This document shows, in pieces, positions 33,066 to 42,407 of a stretch of DNA of 64,000 nt. The DNA comes from an uncultured Tateyamaria sp. Lineage in GTDB: Bacteria; Pseudomonadota; Alphaproteobacteria; Rhodobacterales; Rhodobacteraceae. The notes beneath the pieces were generated by a model. It was not told the DNA's origin, ran no database searches, and saw only the letters and a list, made by a program, of their open reading frames with translations. Both the position numbers and the translations under genes were made by a program. Location: NCBI GenBank assembly GCA_947501275.1, contig CANMVD010000006.1, positions 1-64,000 of the forward strand, given 5' to 3'. Numbering within the stretch: position 1 is the first letter of the stretch; every line of letters begins with the position of its first letter.

Positions 33066-33503
33066 ATGGCAAACGCAGGCAAACCCGACTGGTCAGGATG
33101 TCCCACGCGCTACGCCGCAGGGATTGTGGGAGATAAGTGGTGCTTCTTGCTGTTGCGTGATGTGCTGCTGCACGACAAACGCACCTATCGCGCGTTTCTC
33201 GCCTCTCCCGAAGGGATCTCGACCAACATTCTGGCAAACCGGCTGTCCAAGCTCGAAGCACTTGGCATGTTCACCCGCGAACCGGACCCGCGCAAGGCCA
33301 GCAGCGTCTGTTACTTCCCGACCCAAAAGGCGAAGGATTTTCTTCCGGCCCTGTTATCCATGATGGTCTGGGCGACCCGGTATGACGAAGTGACAGAGGC
33401 CCCACCGTCTTTTGCAGAAAGTTTCAAGGAAGATCCGGATGGCACAATCGCCTGGTATGAGGCCAAGATGGACCGGGTGGATCAGGCCCTGAGAAGCAGC
33501 TGA
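33066..33503 (+). CDS. HxlR-family winged-helix regulator
   Basis: From the ATG at 33066 the protein has 145 residues with the HxlR signature CPTRYAAGIVGDKWCFLLLRDVLLHDKRTYRAFLASPEGISTNILANRLSKLEALGMFTRE. The longer frame upstream crosses the operator and is rejected. Two Cys residues (in SGCPTRY and DKWCFLL) could sense electrophiles or oxidants, as in several HxlR/YodB proteins. It likely controls the divergent VOC and membrane protein genes. Confidence 0.9.
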   Translation: MANAGKPDWSGCPTRYAAGIVGDKWCFLLLRDVLLHDKRTYRAFLASPEGISTNILANRLSKLEALGMFTREPDPRKASSVCYFPTQKAKDFLPALLSMMVWATRYDEVTEAPPSFAESFKEDPDGTIAWYEAKMDRVDQALRSS

Positions 33504-33883
33504 GCGTTTGATCCACGATGCGTACCGTGACGTGAACACTGGGTCAAACGCGAGGCCGTTCGCGCGGCCCGAATGCTGCGCCCGTGGCGGCACTTTGGCA
33601 TACGTAATATGCGTGACGCGCCCGACCGCCTCCAGCGCCCTGACTTGCTTGATCTGCAGAATCGGCAGTCCCACTTACCCCAAATCATCCCGAGCACACC
33701 GGGCGCAGGACATGGCATTTGGGCTGTAGAGGGTGTGGTTGCCGCAGCGCTGACGCACCGAACCCCTTGAATCCCTGCATTGGTAGCAATTTTGAAAGTA
33801 TGGCAGAAAATTCTGCCTACTTCTTCATTCATCCCGTAGCCGCTAGGCCTGTGCACACACACAGCCAAACAAGGACATGCAAA
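33504..33883 (+). other. Gap without a convincing gene
   Basis: About 380 bp between the HxlR and GST genes. Short overlapping frames exist on both strands, but none has a good start or family resemblance. On the - strand the stretch LPILQIKQVRALEAVGRVTHITYA (around 33600-33670) looks protein-like and could be a decayed gene fragment; this is only an impression. The last 100 bp should hold the GST promoter. Confidence 0.4.
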
Positions 33884-34552
33884 ATGACGCTCGAATTTTG
33901 GACCGTAAGTGGCGCGCCCAGCCCATGGCGTGTGGCACTTGGGATGGCATTTAAGGGCCTCGACTATAAGGTGCACATGCTGTCAGCTTCACGCAAAGAG
34001 CATAAATCGGATGCGTACCTTGCCCTCAATCCGCGCGGAACGGTGCCCACGCTCAAGAAGGGAGACCAGACCCTTGGGCAGTCCATCGCCATTCTGGCTT
34101 GGCTCGACAGGGTCCATCCGGATACACCCCTTTTTGGTCAAACACCCAAAGAGGCCGCAGACATCTGGCAACGCACGATGGAGATCTTTGATCATCTGCC
34201 AGCCGCGACAAGCGGCGTTCTGTCACCGATCTTTTTTGATGGAGCAACGGCAACCACGCCAGCACTCATGGGTGCCGCAGAAACCCTTCGAACCGAACTG
34301 ACTGGCCTCTCACAACTGCTGACCAAAGCACCGTTTTTGTCCGGAGCCACACCCAGAGCAGCTGATGCGGTGGCGTTCCCCCACGTTCGCCTGGTGCAAC
34401 GTGCGATGGATACGAAACCGCAAATTATGCAATCCCTAGGTCTGCCCAGCCTTGCCGACCTCAGTGTCGACATTGCGTCGTGGGTTGCGCGGATCGAGGC
34501 TGTGCCCGGCGTCGCTGAGACTTTTCCGCCCCATTGGGCCGAAGCAACTTGA
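33884..34552 (+). CDS. Glutathione S-transferase family protein
   Basis: This 222-residue protein has an N-terminal thioredoxin-fold domain (VSGAPSPWRVALGMAFKGLDYKV), the cis-proline GTVPTL and the QSIAILAWLDRVHP segment. A helical C-terminal domain follows, with ATPRAADAVAFPHVRLVQRA, where the conserved GST Asp follows AA. The active site Ser is probably in the SGAPSPW stretch, pointing to a zeta- or beta-like type. No partner gene adjoins it. Confidence 0.88.
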   Translation: MTLEFWTVSGAPSPWRVALGMAFKGLDYKVHMLSASRKEHKSDAYLALNPRGTVPTLKKGDQTLGQSIAILAWLDRVHPDTPLFGQTPKEAADIWQRTMEIFDHLPAATSGVLSPIFFDGATATTPALMGAAETLRTELTGLSQLLTKAPFLSGATPRAADAVAFPHVRLVQRAMDTKPQIMQSLGLPSLADLSVDIASWVARIEAVPGVAETFPPHWAEAT

Positions 34553-35046
34553 GACAACAGTCCCATGAAAAATTAGAACGACACCAAATCCATCACAGTC
34601 TCGGCTGACAATGCGCAAGATTTCGACGCAGAGGTCCATTGCGTTAATTATTGGTGGACCCGCTTTGGTCCACCCGGCCGCTAGTTCGTAGATCAGGCCA
34701 CGCTTTCATTACCGCTGGCAAATTCAATTGGGCATTTGAGTTGACCCGCACGACGCAACCAACTCGGATTGAATTGAAACGCACCGGTCTGACTCGTCAA
34801 CGTACACCCTACGGCATTTGCGAAGCCGAAAGCGCATGTTCTTTCTCGGCAGGTGACCCAGGCACCCAGTTGCACGCCACCTGCCAGCTGATCCTTCCGA
34901 AAAATGGCATGGCGCATCGGCGCGCATCGGCGCATCCGGCGTCAGATGCATTGATTTTTCGATAAAGAAAGCCGCTCTGACGTGTCGCATTAACGGATTC
35001 TATTGGCAGTGCGCTTATGAAATCCGCACCGGCAAGCAGGAAGCAC
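34553..35046. other. Intergenic region with one strong hairpin
   Basis: About 490 bp without a supportable gene. GGTGGACC (34653-34660) and GGTCCACC (34667-34674) form a perfect 8-bp stem with a 6-base loop but no T-tract; it may end the GST transcript. A GCATCGGCGC-like sequence is repeated at 34916-34935. The rest presumably holds the promoter of the PAS-GGDEF-EAL gene. Confidence 0.5.
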
Positions 35047-36897
35047 ATGATACCGCCCGAGATCTTCAATCAGATCGACGACAAGCGCACCGAAGGGCTC
35101 GCGCTTGCATTGGCGAGCGCCGATGACGGGGCCGTCATGGAGCTGAAGTGGTCAAACAAGGCATTTACCAAAATCACGGGATACAGCGCATCCGAAGCAC
35201 TGGGACAACGCGGCACAATCCTGATCGGAGCCGACCTCGAACAGGGTGTGCACCTCTACATCATCGAAAAGCTGATGGGTTGGGAAAATTTTTCGACAGA
35301 AGCCGAAAACAACCGAAAGAATGGCGAGACATATTGGCAGCGGATGAGTTGGACGCATCTGTCTGACTCTGAAACGGGGGACCATTGGTGGTTATGCTCC
35401 ATCATTGATCTGGGGGCGCAACGTGCCGCGCTTGGCTCCGCCGCATTGCCAGAGGCAACCCCCGATGAGGCGCACGACCACGCAAGAACGCTCCAACAGG
35501 TGCGCCGCCTCGAAAAAGAGAACGCGCGCCTGCACGATTTGGCCAGATCTGTCGCTAAAGACGCCAATGAAGACGCGCTTACCGGCCTGTCAAACCGACG
35601 TCACTTCGAGGTAGAGGTGAAAACCTGGATCGAAGAATTGAAACGCAACAAGACAGAGTTTGCTGTTCTCTACATTGATCTGGATCGCTTCAAATTCGTG
35701 AACGACACGCTGGGTCACGATGCCGGAGACCGGTTGCTTGTGTCCGTCGCCGACATGTTGCGCGAGCTCACCGATGAGGCTGATCTGGTTGCGCGCCTCG
35801 GCGGTGACGAATTTGCGATCCTGCGTCCGCTTGGTGACAGCGCATTGGAAATCAGTAGCCTCGCCGACGAGATCGTGTCGCGTATGCAAATGCCCTTCAT
35901 GTGCGACGGGAAGTCAACAGCCTGCAGCACAAGCGTCGGCGTGGCCATTGCCAAGTCCAATATGGACGTCCCCGAAAGGGTTGTCGCTGACGCAGATGAG
36001 GCGTTGTATCATGCCAAAGAGCACGGCAAGGGGCGGTGGTCATTCTTTACAGACGAAATGCACGCTCGTTCCATCGCAACCAAACAACTGGCATCCGATC
36101 TGTTGCTGGCTTGCGAACGGCAGGAATTTATACCCTACTTCCAACCTTTGATCGACGCGCAAACCGGGGTCATCACCTCGGCTGAGACTTTGGTGCGGTG
36201 GGCTCATCCCACAAGGGGTATTCTGGCACCCGGCGCGTTTTTGGATACCGCGCAGAACATGGGCATCCTGACAAGAATTGATGAAATGATGTTCGCGTGC
36301 CTGAAAGACGCATTGAAGTCCTTTGACGCAGCGGGCGTGGATTTGCCGCGTTTGGCGGTCAACGTCTCGGCAGCCCGGTTGGCGGACCCGACATTCATCC
36401 ATGATATCCGCAGTTCCGGAATCCCGCCGGAACGACTGACCATCGAAATCCTCGAATCTGTCTATCTGGATCGGATAGGTGAGGTCGTGCGGTGGACAAT
36501 TGATGAACTTGACGAATTGGGTGTCACCATTGCTTTGGACGATTTTGGCACCGGCCACGCATCGGTGCGCGGGTTGCTGGAAATCCGACCATCCATTCTG
36601 AAAGTCGACAGGCAATTCATTCAACCGGTTGTCGACGATGCAAGCACCAGACCGTTGGTCGCGTCCATCATCGGAATAGGCAAAAGCCTTGGTATGCGGA
36701 TCGTCGCAGAGGGCGTCGAAACGGAAGAACACGCACGCATCGTCAGCGATCTGGGTTGCGACTATCTGCAAGGGTTTCATTTCGGCAGGCCCATGAGCCT
36801 CGAAGATCTACGCAACCAGTTGTGCCAGAACGGTGGAGTGTTTTGGCCGGAAGCCCAGTCAGTGCAAGGCGCACAGGTGCGGCATCTGAAACGCTAA
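35047..36897 (+). CDS. PAS-GGDEF-EAL protein for cyclic di-GMP turnover
   Basis: The ATG at 35047 has AGGAAG close upstream and gives 616 residues; ATG 35017 is the alternative. The order is a PAS/LOV-like domain (about 20-125), a short coiled segment, GGDEF (about 170-340) and EAL (about 350-590), with no membrane segments. The cyclase motif GGDEF (252-256) is intact, but the usual RxxD inhibitory site is replaced by DEAD. In the phosphodiesterase domain the EAL triplet reads ETL (380-382), while other catalytic features remain: NVSAARL, DDFGTG, LKVD, EGVE and QGFHFGRP. Either or both activities may operate. The PAS domain lacks the flavin-binding Cys motif. Confidence 0.9.
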   Translation: MIPPEIFNQIDDKRTEGLALALASADDGAVMELKWSNKAFTKITGYSASEALGQRGTILIGADLEQGVHLYIIEKLMGWENFSTEAENNRKNGETYWQRMSWTHLSDSETGDHWWLCSIIDLGAQRAALGSAALPEATPDEAHDHARTLQQVRRLEKENARLHDLARSVAKDANEDALTGLSNRRHFEVEVKTWIEELKRNKTEFAVLYIDLDRFKFVNDTLGHDAGDRLLVSVADMLRELTDEADLVARLGGDEFAILRPLGDSALEISSLADEIVSRMQMPFMCDGKSTACSTSVGVAIAKSNMDVPERVVADADEALYHAKEHGKGRWSFFTDEMHARSIATKQLASDLLLACERQEFIPYFQPLIDAQTGVITSAETLVRWAHPTRGILAPGAFLDTAQNMGILTRIDEMMFACLKDALKSFDAAGVDLPRLAVNVSAARLADPTFIHDIRSSGIPPERLTIEILESVYLDRIGEVVRWTIDELDELGVTIALDDFGTGHASVRGLLEIRPSILKVDRQFIQPVVDDASTRPLVASIIGIGKSLGMRIVAEGVETEEHARIVSDLGCDYLQGFHFGRPMSLEDLRNQLCQNGGVFWPEAQSVQGAQVRHLKR

Positions 36898-37012
36898 GCA
36901 ATGGGGACGGACCGTCGGGTCACCCTTTGCAAATGAATGCTTTCCCTAGACCTGGCTATTGCTGGGACACCGTCAGAAGCACAAACGGCATCGTCCGCAG
37001 TCGTCAAATAGA

Positions 37013-37273
37013 CTAAGCCGAGGCCGTCAACGCAAGCTCAATGGCGCGCGACAAGGCTTCATCTTCTGATCCGCTGGGGGTGTTGGCCCCGCACACTTGC
37101 CGTCGCCCTGGCCCAACTTGATAAACGCAAGGAAAGTAGCCGCTGTCCGCCAAACTGGACGCGCACGGTATCCATCGCCCGCCGGGTCCTTCAACAGCCA
37201 CTCCCACGCGCACGTTCACTGCACCAGATGGAACACACGAAACATCTGACAGCGCATCAAAAATCAAATCCAT
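37013..37273 (-). CDS. Hypothetical protein, 86 residues
   Basis: The frame from ATG 37273 (MDLIFDALSDVSCVPSGAVNV...) shows codon use like its neighbours and no other good gene overlaps it. It contains four cysteines and ends in EDEALSRAIELALTASA, an amphipathic helix. An ATG at 37291 is an alternative start. It has no recognisable domain or signal peptide. Confidence 0.45.
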   Translation of the reverse strand: MDLIFDALSDVSCVPSGAVNVRVGVAVEGPGGRWIPCASSLADSGYFPCVYQVGPGRRQVCGANTPSGSEDEALSRAIELALTASA

Positions 37274-37758
37274 ACTCACACTGCACCTCACTTTTGCGCA
37301 GTATTTCGATTTGTTCCGCCCAAAATATGGCTGTTGCAGGTGGTCTGCCGCTCAGCTGCCTCAATTCAATGGCCGCGCAGAAGCTGAAGTTTCTCGCAAC
37401 GAGTTGAGACCCGACAAAACACAATACAATCAGACAGATACGCGGACGCCAACGGCGCGCAATTCGCGACAATTCAACTGATCTTCCCAAGTTTTGCCCG
37501 AATTGAAAGCCTTCCAGATGCCTGCGACGTTTCGAGACATACAGGGAATGAAACGGTCAGAGTTCGGGAGTGCGAAGCATCAAGTTTGTCAAGCAAGACA
37601 GCGCATCCAATCTGACGCAACCAACGATCATCAGGCGCAAGAAATGAGAATTCATTTACAAAGACGAACCTTGCCGGGGCCGCGGTAACACTTCGTTAAC
37701 CATTCAATGATCTAGCCAGTCCTAGAAGTTGTTCGAACTTGCCTCAGAAAGCCGCAAC
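37274..37758. other. Intergenic region upstream of the unrecognised 262-residue gene
   Basis: About 480 bp. A - strand frame at 37257-37490 starting with TTG has one hydrophobic segment but weak support. CGTTAACCAT near 37695 resembles a CtrA half-site, which could put the following gene under cell-cycle/motility control, but the full two-half-site box is absent. Confidence 0.35.
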
Positions 37759-38547
37759 ATGCGTCTCCAACCGAGTCATCTTTTTGATGTTGTCACGCGA
37801 TTTTCGAGTGTGCTGCGCGATCTTGAAGATATGGGCATTCGGGTCAAGATCGGCGGCGACTTTCAAGAGTACCGCGCCATTCGCAACCAACATGTCGAGC
37901 GCGGACCACTTTATCCAATGTTTGATGTCGCCAGTTCCTATGTCGACGACAGCAATGGCTGCTGGATTTGTGGATTCGAACCTGATGGCGAACTGGTCCA
38001 CACACAAGCGATGCGCATTCTCGACCTTTCGGGGATATCGCTGGCCACACATCTGGAATTGCACCGTCAAAAATACATCACTCCGGATTCAACACCTGAC
38101 CCGGATCAAACCTTCTTTTCCGGCCCCGAAATACTGAACACAATCTCGGGCAAGGTCGGCTATCAGGGTGACTTCTGGCTGCGCGCCAAGGGACTGGGTG
38201 GTCCACGTGGGCAAGGTGCGACAGCCCTGCTATCGCGCCTGATACTCGAGATGACTGTGATCGCGTGGGATCCTGCCTTTATCTTTGCCTTTGTTCCCAA
38301 GCCACTGGCCGCAAAGGGCGCACATCTTCGTTACGGTTACACACATTGCGAAGCGGGACGGTGGATCGGTCCAGATCAACAGGTTACGGACGAAGACTAT
38401 CTGATCTGGATGAGCGCAAAGGATTTGGCCACGTCTTTTGCCAACGCATCTCAAGATGCGTCACATGCAATCCGCTCCTCCGCTGAGCCGGTCGAGGCCA
38501 AAACCACTATTCAAATGGCCGACTTGAATTCGGCAGCGAATGCCTGA
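37759..38547 (+). CDS. Unrecognised protein, possible GNAT-like fold, paired with an MFS carrier
   Basis: The frame from ATG 37759 (MRLQPSHLFDVV...) gives 262 residues; a TTG ten codons upstream also fits. It has no signal peptide or membrane helix. The stretch GLGGPRGQGATALLSRLILEM (about 162-182) recalls the pyrophosphate-binding loop of GNAT acyltransferases (R/Q-x2-G-x-G/A), preceded by a beta-strand-like DFWLRAK and followed by FIFAFVPKPLAAKG. This supports only a tentative fold guess. It overlaps the MFS gene by 8 bp, so the two are co-translated, and it may modify a product that the carrier exports. Confidence 0.7.
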   Translation: MRLQPSHLFDVVTRFSSVLRDLEDMGIRVKIGGDFQEYRAIRNQHVERGPLYPMFDVASSYVDDSNGCWICGFEPDGELVHTQAMRILDLSGISLATHLELHRQKYITPDSTPDPDQTFFSGPEILNTISGKVGYQGDFWLRAKGLGGPRGQGATALLSRLILEMTVIAWDPAFIFAFVPKPLAAKGAHLRYGYTHCEAGRWIGPDQQVTDEDYLIWMSAKDLATSFANASQDASHAIRSSAEPVEAKTTIQMADLNSAANA

Positions 38548-39748
38548 ACCTCACCATTCGCACATGACAGCCAGCGACCCAAATCCAAGCACGCCCTACC
38601 CCGCCGCACGCCGGATGGCAGAGACCGCCGTATACGGTCCGGTGGTGGCGCAGATTGCGTTTGTGATGGAGTTGACCCTTGTGCCTTTGTTGCTGCCATC
38701 GATGCGAACCCAGTTTGACCTGTCCCTGAGTGAGTTGGCTTGGGTGTTCAATTCATACAGCATTGCGGTTGCGATAGGTGTTCTTGTCGGCGGACTGTTT
38801 GGCGACACTTTCAGGACGACGCGCGTCTTCGGTTTCGGTGTCTTCGCTTTTCTGGCCGGTTCGGTATTGCTTGCTGTTTCCACCAATGCAGAAATGTTGA
38901 TTGCCGGGCGCATGCTACAGGGTTTCGGTGCAGGGGTGTTTTCACCGCTCGTCCCGGTTTTGCTGGTCCGCCACGCACCAGAGAAACCAGGGCGGATGCT
39001 GATACTGTGGGGAAGCCTTGCAGGCTACGTCGCCGCATTCGCGCCCCTGGCCTATAGTGGCATCATTGGCATGGAAAACTGGAACACCGCATTCGGTTTG
39101 ATCGCCGTTTTGGCCGCTATGTCACTGTTGGTTGTCGTGGGCGCACCGACGTCTGAGCCCGCGAGTGAAGCGCCGCGCGACAAGCCGGAATACAGCGCGA
39201 TTTTTCGGGCCCCAAAGCTCTGGTTAACGCTGGCCTATGTGTTTTTCACCTATGGTGCGATCACCTATTTTCTGTTCCGCTTGCCCCTCTGGCTTTCTGA
39301 AACGGGCGTCGAGACCATCAGCATCGGCATTATCATGTCGGCAATGTGGCTAACCTTTTCCGTGTTGAGCGCATTGCTGCGGAACAAGGTTGATCAAGAT
39401 CACGTGCAGATCATAATGCTTGCAGCCCCTGTTCTCATTGCAGTTGGTTTACTGCTTTCCCTGAACAGCAGCACGCTTTTGCTGGTCTTTTCGGCAATCC
39501 TTGTCGGAGCTGGGTTGGCTTGCAGCAACGCGCCGTCCACTCAATTGATCCTCCGGCACGCACCTCAGGGCCTGCGGGCGGTGTCGACAAGCCTGGATAT
39601 CACGCTCGCGCGATTGGGTGGCATCCTTGCAGTGGCCGTCTTTGCCGAAACAAGCGCATTCTCCGCCGCTCTAGCGATCTGTGCGGCTTGTTTCGTCGCA
39701 GCGCTTTGCACATTCGCGGTGTTCCGTAGGCCTGTACCGAACAATTGA
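38540..39748 (+). CDS. Major facilitator superfamily transporter
   Basis: This 402-residue protein has 12 predicted helices. MFS landmarks are the A-motif-like GGLFGDTFRTTRVFGFG after helix 2, and GRMLQGFGAGVFSPLVPVLLV (the LQGxGAG pattern in helix 4). It resembles CynX/YbfB- or DHA-type carriers. The substrate is unknown. The 8-bp overlap with the upstream unrecognised gene implies a linked function. Confidence 0.88.
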   Translation: MPEPHHSHMTASDPNPSTPYPAARRMAETAVYGPVVAQIAFVMELTLVPLLLPSMRTQFDLSLSELAWVFNSYSIAVAIGVLVGGLFGDTFRTTRVFGFGVFAFLAGSVLLAVSTNAEMLIAGRMLQGFGAGVFSPLVPVLLVRHAPEKPGRMLILWGSLAGYVAAFAPLAYSGIIGMENWNTAFGLIAVLAAMSLLVVVGAPTSEPASEAPRDKPEYSAIFRAPKLWLTLAYVFFTYGAITYFLFRLPLWLSETGVETISIGIIMSAMWLTFSVLSALLRNKVDQDHVQIIMLAAPVLIAVGLLLSLNSSTLLLVFSAILVGAGLACSNAPSTQLILRHAPQGLRAVSTSLDITLARLGGILAVAVFAETSAFSAALAICAACFVAALCTFAVFRRPVPNN

Positions 39749-39943
39749 ACTTGGCCTGCGGCGTTGTGGATTCTGTTTATATCCGCGTGCCCATGACCCT
39801 GAAGTTTCTCCGCTTTGTCGAACTGAGGCGGGCGCTTTTCAAGAACAACGGCTCGCATAGAACTTTTGGAAATATTTGATGAAACGCTGCGCCTTCGGCG
39901 AGTGCTTACGATTTGGCGTCAGTTTCCAGTTCCTGCCAACAGC

Positions 39944-40252
39944 CTAACAACTGTTGGCCGCTTGTCCCCTCGCGAGATCCTGTTTGTCGGCATAGCGCGC
40001 ACCCGGCACGCGCGGGGCGTTATCGGCCAGAATGACACCGGATACATTGGCGAAACACTGGCAGTTGATATCGCCGGGTTGGCGTTCACAATAAGACAGT
40101 TCTTGACTGAACACAGCCTCGAATTCCGCCTCAGTGGCCCCGGGGACAACGAACCCACCGCCAGTTGTCAGCGCCGGGAACGAAAAAACCGTAAAAACGA
40201 CCCCTGCCCCGGCCAACACCGAAAAAAACAGGAGGCGAAAGTCATTGGGCAT
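39944..40252 (-). CDS. Small exported protein with cysteines
   Basis: A clear AGAAGGAGCG site precedes ATG 40252, giving 102 residues. The N-terminus (MPNDFRLLFFSVLAGAGVVFTVFSFPAL) is a signal peptide or single anchor. The rest has C-x8-C-x-C (YCERQPGDINCQC) plus a C-terminal Cys, suggesting disulfides or cofactor binding outside the cytoplasm. No family recognised; probably a lineage-restricted periplasmic protein. The 195 bp between its end and the MFS gene hold nothing notable. Confidence 0.65.
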   Translation of the reverse strand: MPNDFRLLFFSVLAGAGVVFTVFSFPALTTGGGFVVPGATEAEFEAVFSQELSYCERQPGDINCQCFANVSGVILADNAPRVPGARYADKQDLARGQAANSC

Positions 40253-40654
40253 ACGCTCGCTCCTTCTGGTGAGCGAAGATCGTTGCATGAATGTGTTAAC
40301 ATCCGATTGAGCAAAATGTTGAGCTTTGACAACCACGCCACCGAGTTGGGCACGGGCTAATGTCTTCGGCTCGCGGCGAACCCATTGTTTCTGGACTAAG
40401 CAAGCACGTTGTTTCCGCGCTCCCGCCTCAAAAAACCTGTTTTGAAAACATAACTCGCCAAAGACATTGGGAGCGCACCAGAGCTCAACTTTGCTTTGCC
40501 GTCCCACGACCATACGAGCCCGTACACAAATTGCGTGCGCCCGCTACATCCTCCGAATACTTCAATCAAATCCAAGCAAAACAAACTTCTCGTGTACGGG
40601 TGAGATATCCCTTGCCATGACGTCGGAGTTTCCGATACGAAACGTGCAACGATT
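40253..40654. other. Intergenic region upstream of the glycine riboswitch
   Basis: About 400 bp with no supportable gene. It should contain the promoter of the small exported protein on the left and that of the gcv operon on the right. It is richer in A and T (40430-40620) than its surroundings. Confidence 0.5.
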
Positions 40655-40804
40655 GACGTTGGGAGAACCAGTTCACTGGTGCCGAAGGAGCAACTGCCTC
40701 GGAAACTCTCAGGCCACAGGACCAACGTCAGCCACAAGACTCTGGAGAGTGATGCCTCGCGCATCCGCCGAAGGGATAATGATCTCAGGCACCCCGGACA
40801 GAGG
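40655..40804 (+). promoter_or_regulatory. Tandem glycine riboswitch
   Basis: Two glycine aptamers lie in series. The first is closed by the perfect stem GACGTTGG (40655-40662) / CCAACGTC (40722-40729) and holds GGGAGA, CCGAAGGAGCAA and GGAAACTCTCAGGC, the conserved core. The second is closed by CTCTG (40740-40744) / CAGAG (40799-40803) and holds GGAGAG, CCGCCGAAGGGATAA and ATCTCAGGCA. The pair lies 90 bp before gcvT. Glycine binding is known to turn on glycine cleavage genes through such elements. Confidence 0.96.
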
Positions 40805-40805
40805 A

Positions 40806-40847
40806 GGCACCGACGCGCAGACACAGCTCTGCGCCTGACATGGTGCC
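40806..40847 (+). promoter_or_regulatory. Hairpin after the glycine aptamers (likely expression platform)
   Basis: GGCACC (40806-40811) pairs with GGTGCC (40842-40847), enclosing GCGCAG (40815-40820) / CTGCGC (40829-40834). It lacks a T-tract, so control may be at translation or by a Rho-type mechanism, not by an intrinsic terminator. It ends 47 bp before the gcvT start. Confidence 0.55.
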
Positions 40848-40894
40848 GCTTGATTTGATGTAAATCTCGTCGGCTTGGCAAAAGGCGATGGGAT

Positions 40895-42019
40895 ATGTCC
40901 GACCTCAAACAGACTCCGCTTCATGCGTTGCACCTGACGCTTGGTGCCAAGATGGTGCCTTTTGCCGGGTATGACATGCCGGTCCAATATCCGATGGGCG
41001 TGATGAAGGAACACCTTCACACACGCTCAAAGGCCGGGTTGTTCGATGTCAGCCATATGGGCCAGGTGATCGTGCGTGGTAACACCTATGAAGCCGCGGC
41101 CCAAGGTTTGGAAACGCTTATCCCCGTCGACATACTCGGGCTTGGCGAGAACCGGCAACGGTATGGATTCTTCACGAACGCAAATGGCGGCATCACCGAC
41201 GATCTGATGCTGGCCAACCGCGCGGACCACGTGTTCGTTGTGGTGAACGCTGCGTGCAAGGACGCCGACATCGCACATATGAAATCGGCGCTCGAACCGG
41301 ATATCACGGTAACTGAAATCAAGGACCGTGCGCTGTTGGCCCTGCAGGGGCCCGCCGCCGAGGCTGTGCTGGCCACACTTGATCCGCGCGCGGGCGACAT
41401 GCGTTTTATGGATGTTGCCACGCTGGATCTGAATGGAACCGAGGCGTGGGTGTCCCGGTCTGGGTACACGGGCGAGGACGGGTACGAGATTTCGGTGCCG
41501 TCCGACGCCGCCTCAGATGTGGCACAGGCCCTTCTTGATCACCCGGATGTCGAACCGATTGGCCTTGGCGCACGGGACTCGCTGCGGCTTGAAGCCGGGC
41601 TTTGCCTTTACGGTCACGACATCAACGAAACGACAACCCCCATGGAGGCAGGGCTGACATGGGCCATTCAAAAGGTGCGCAGGTCAGATGGCGCACGGGC
41701 GGGCGGTTTTCCCGGTGCGGACAATGTGCTGGGGCAAATCGGGAATCCTGTTGCACGCAAACGGGTCGGACTTTTACCCACCGGGCGCGCCCCCATGCGC
41801 GAAGGCGTCGTGCTATATGCCACCGAAACGTCAGATACCCCCGTCGGGGAAATCACATCCGGTGGGTTCGGACCAACCGTCGGCGGGCCCGTTGCGATGG
41901 GTCTTATCGGTGCGGACCACTCAGCCGTCGGCACAACGCTATACGGTGAGTTACGCGGCAAACGCCTGCCGGTGACAGTGGCGATAATGCCGTTCACCCC
42001 GGCCAACTTTAAGAGATAA
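40895..42019 (+). CDS. gcvT: Glycine cleavage system T protein (aminomethyltransferase)
   Basis: This 374-residue protein is the usual size. It transfers the methylene unit from aminomethyl-lipoyl H protein to tetrahydrofolate, releasing ammonia. Features are [35 protein letters not shown] and [16 protein letters not shown], the folate-binding aminomethyltransferase core, then the C-terminal barrel. It is the first gene of gcvTHP and lies directly behind the glycine riboswitch. Confidence 0.97.
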   Translation: MSDLKQTPLHALHLTLGAKMVPFAGYDMPVQYPMGVMKEHLHTRSKAGLFDVSHMGQVIVRGNTYEAAAQGLETLIPVDILGLGENRQRYGFFTNANGGITDDLMLANRADHVFVVVNAACKDADIAHMKSALEPDITVTEIKDRALLALQGPAAEAVLATLDPRAGDMRFMDVATLDLNGTEAWVSRSGYTGEDGYEISVPSDAASDVAQALLDHPDVEPIGLGARDSLRLEAGLCLYGHDINETTTPMEAGLTWAIQKVRRSDGARAGGFPGADNVLGQIGNPVARKRVGLLPTGRAPMREGVVLYATETSDTPVGEITSGGFGPTVGGPVAMGLIGADHSAVGTTLYGELRGKRLPVTVAIMPFTPANFKR

Positions 42020-42035
42020 CCAGCGAGGGAAACTG

Positions 42036-42395
42036 ATGAAGTACACTGAAGAACATGAATGGCTGCGCGCCGAAGGCGATGCGTATGTTGTGGGGATTAC
42101 CGAGCACGCCACAACGCAATTGGGAGATCTGGTCTTTGTCGAATTGCCCGAAGTTGGCGCGACCGTCAGTGCAGATGATGAGATCGTAGTCATCGAGAGC
42201 GTCAAAGCCGCCTCGGACATCATGGCGCCGGTCGACGGAGAGATCACCGAAGTGAACACGGACCTTGCCGACGACCCCAGCCTCGCCAACAGCGATCCGT
42301 TGGGCAAGGGCTGGTTCTTCAAGATCAAACCGTCCGATGCTTCGCAACTCGACGGCTTGCTGGACGAAGCTGCCTATAACGCACTGATCGGCTGA
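42036..42395 (+). CDS. gcvH: Glycine cleavage system H protein
   Basis: This 119-residue lipoyl carrier protein has the lipoylated lysine at position 57 in ESVKAASD, after the typical [10 protein letters not shown] start. It shuttles the aminomethyl group between the P and T proteins. It lies 16 bp after gcvT. Confidence 0.98.
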   Translation: MKYTEEHEWLRAEGDAYVVGITEHATTQLGDLVFVELPEVGATVSADDEIVVIESVKAASDIMAPVDGEITEVNTDLADDPSLANSDPLGKGWFFKIKPSDASQLDGLLDEAAYNALIG

Positions 42396-42407
42396 GGAAC
42401 GCGCGCA

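Noticed and set aside
37257-37490. 77-codon - strand frame with one hydrophobic segment
   Set aside because: It begins with TTG, lacks a ribosome site and overlaps the start of the better-supported small hypothetical gene.
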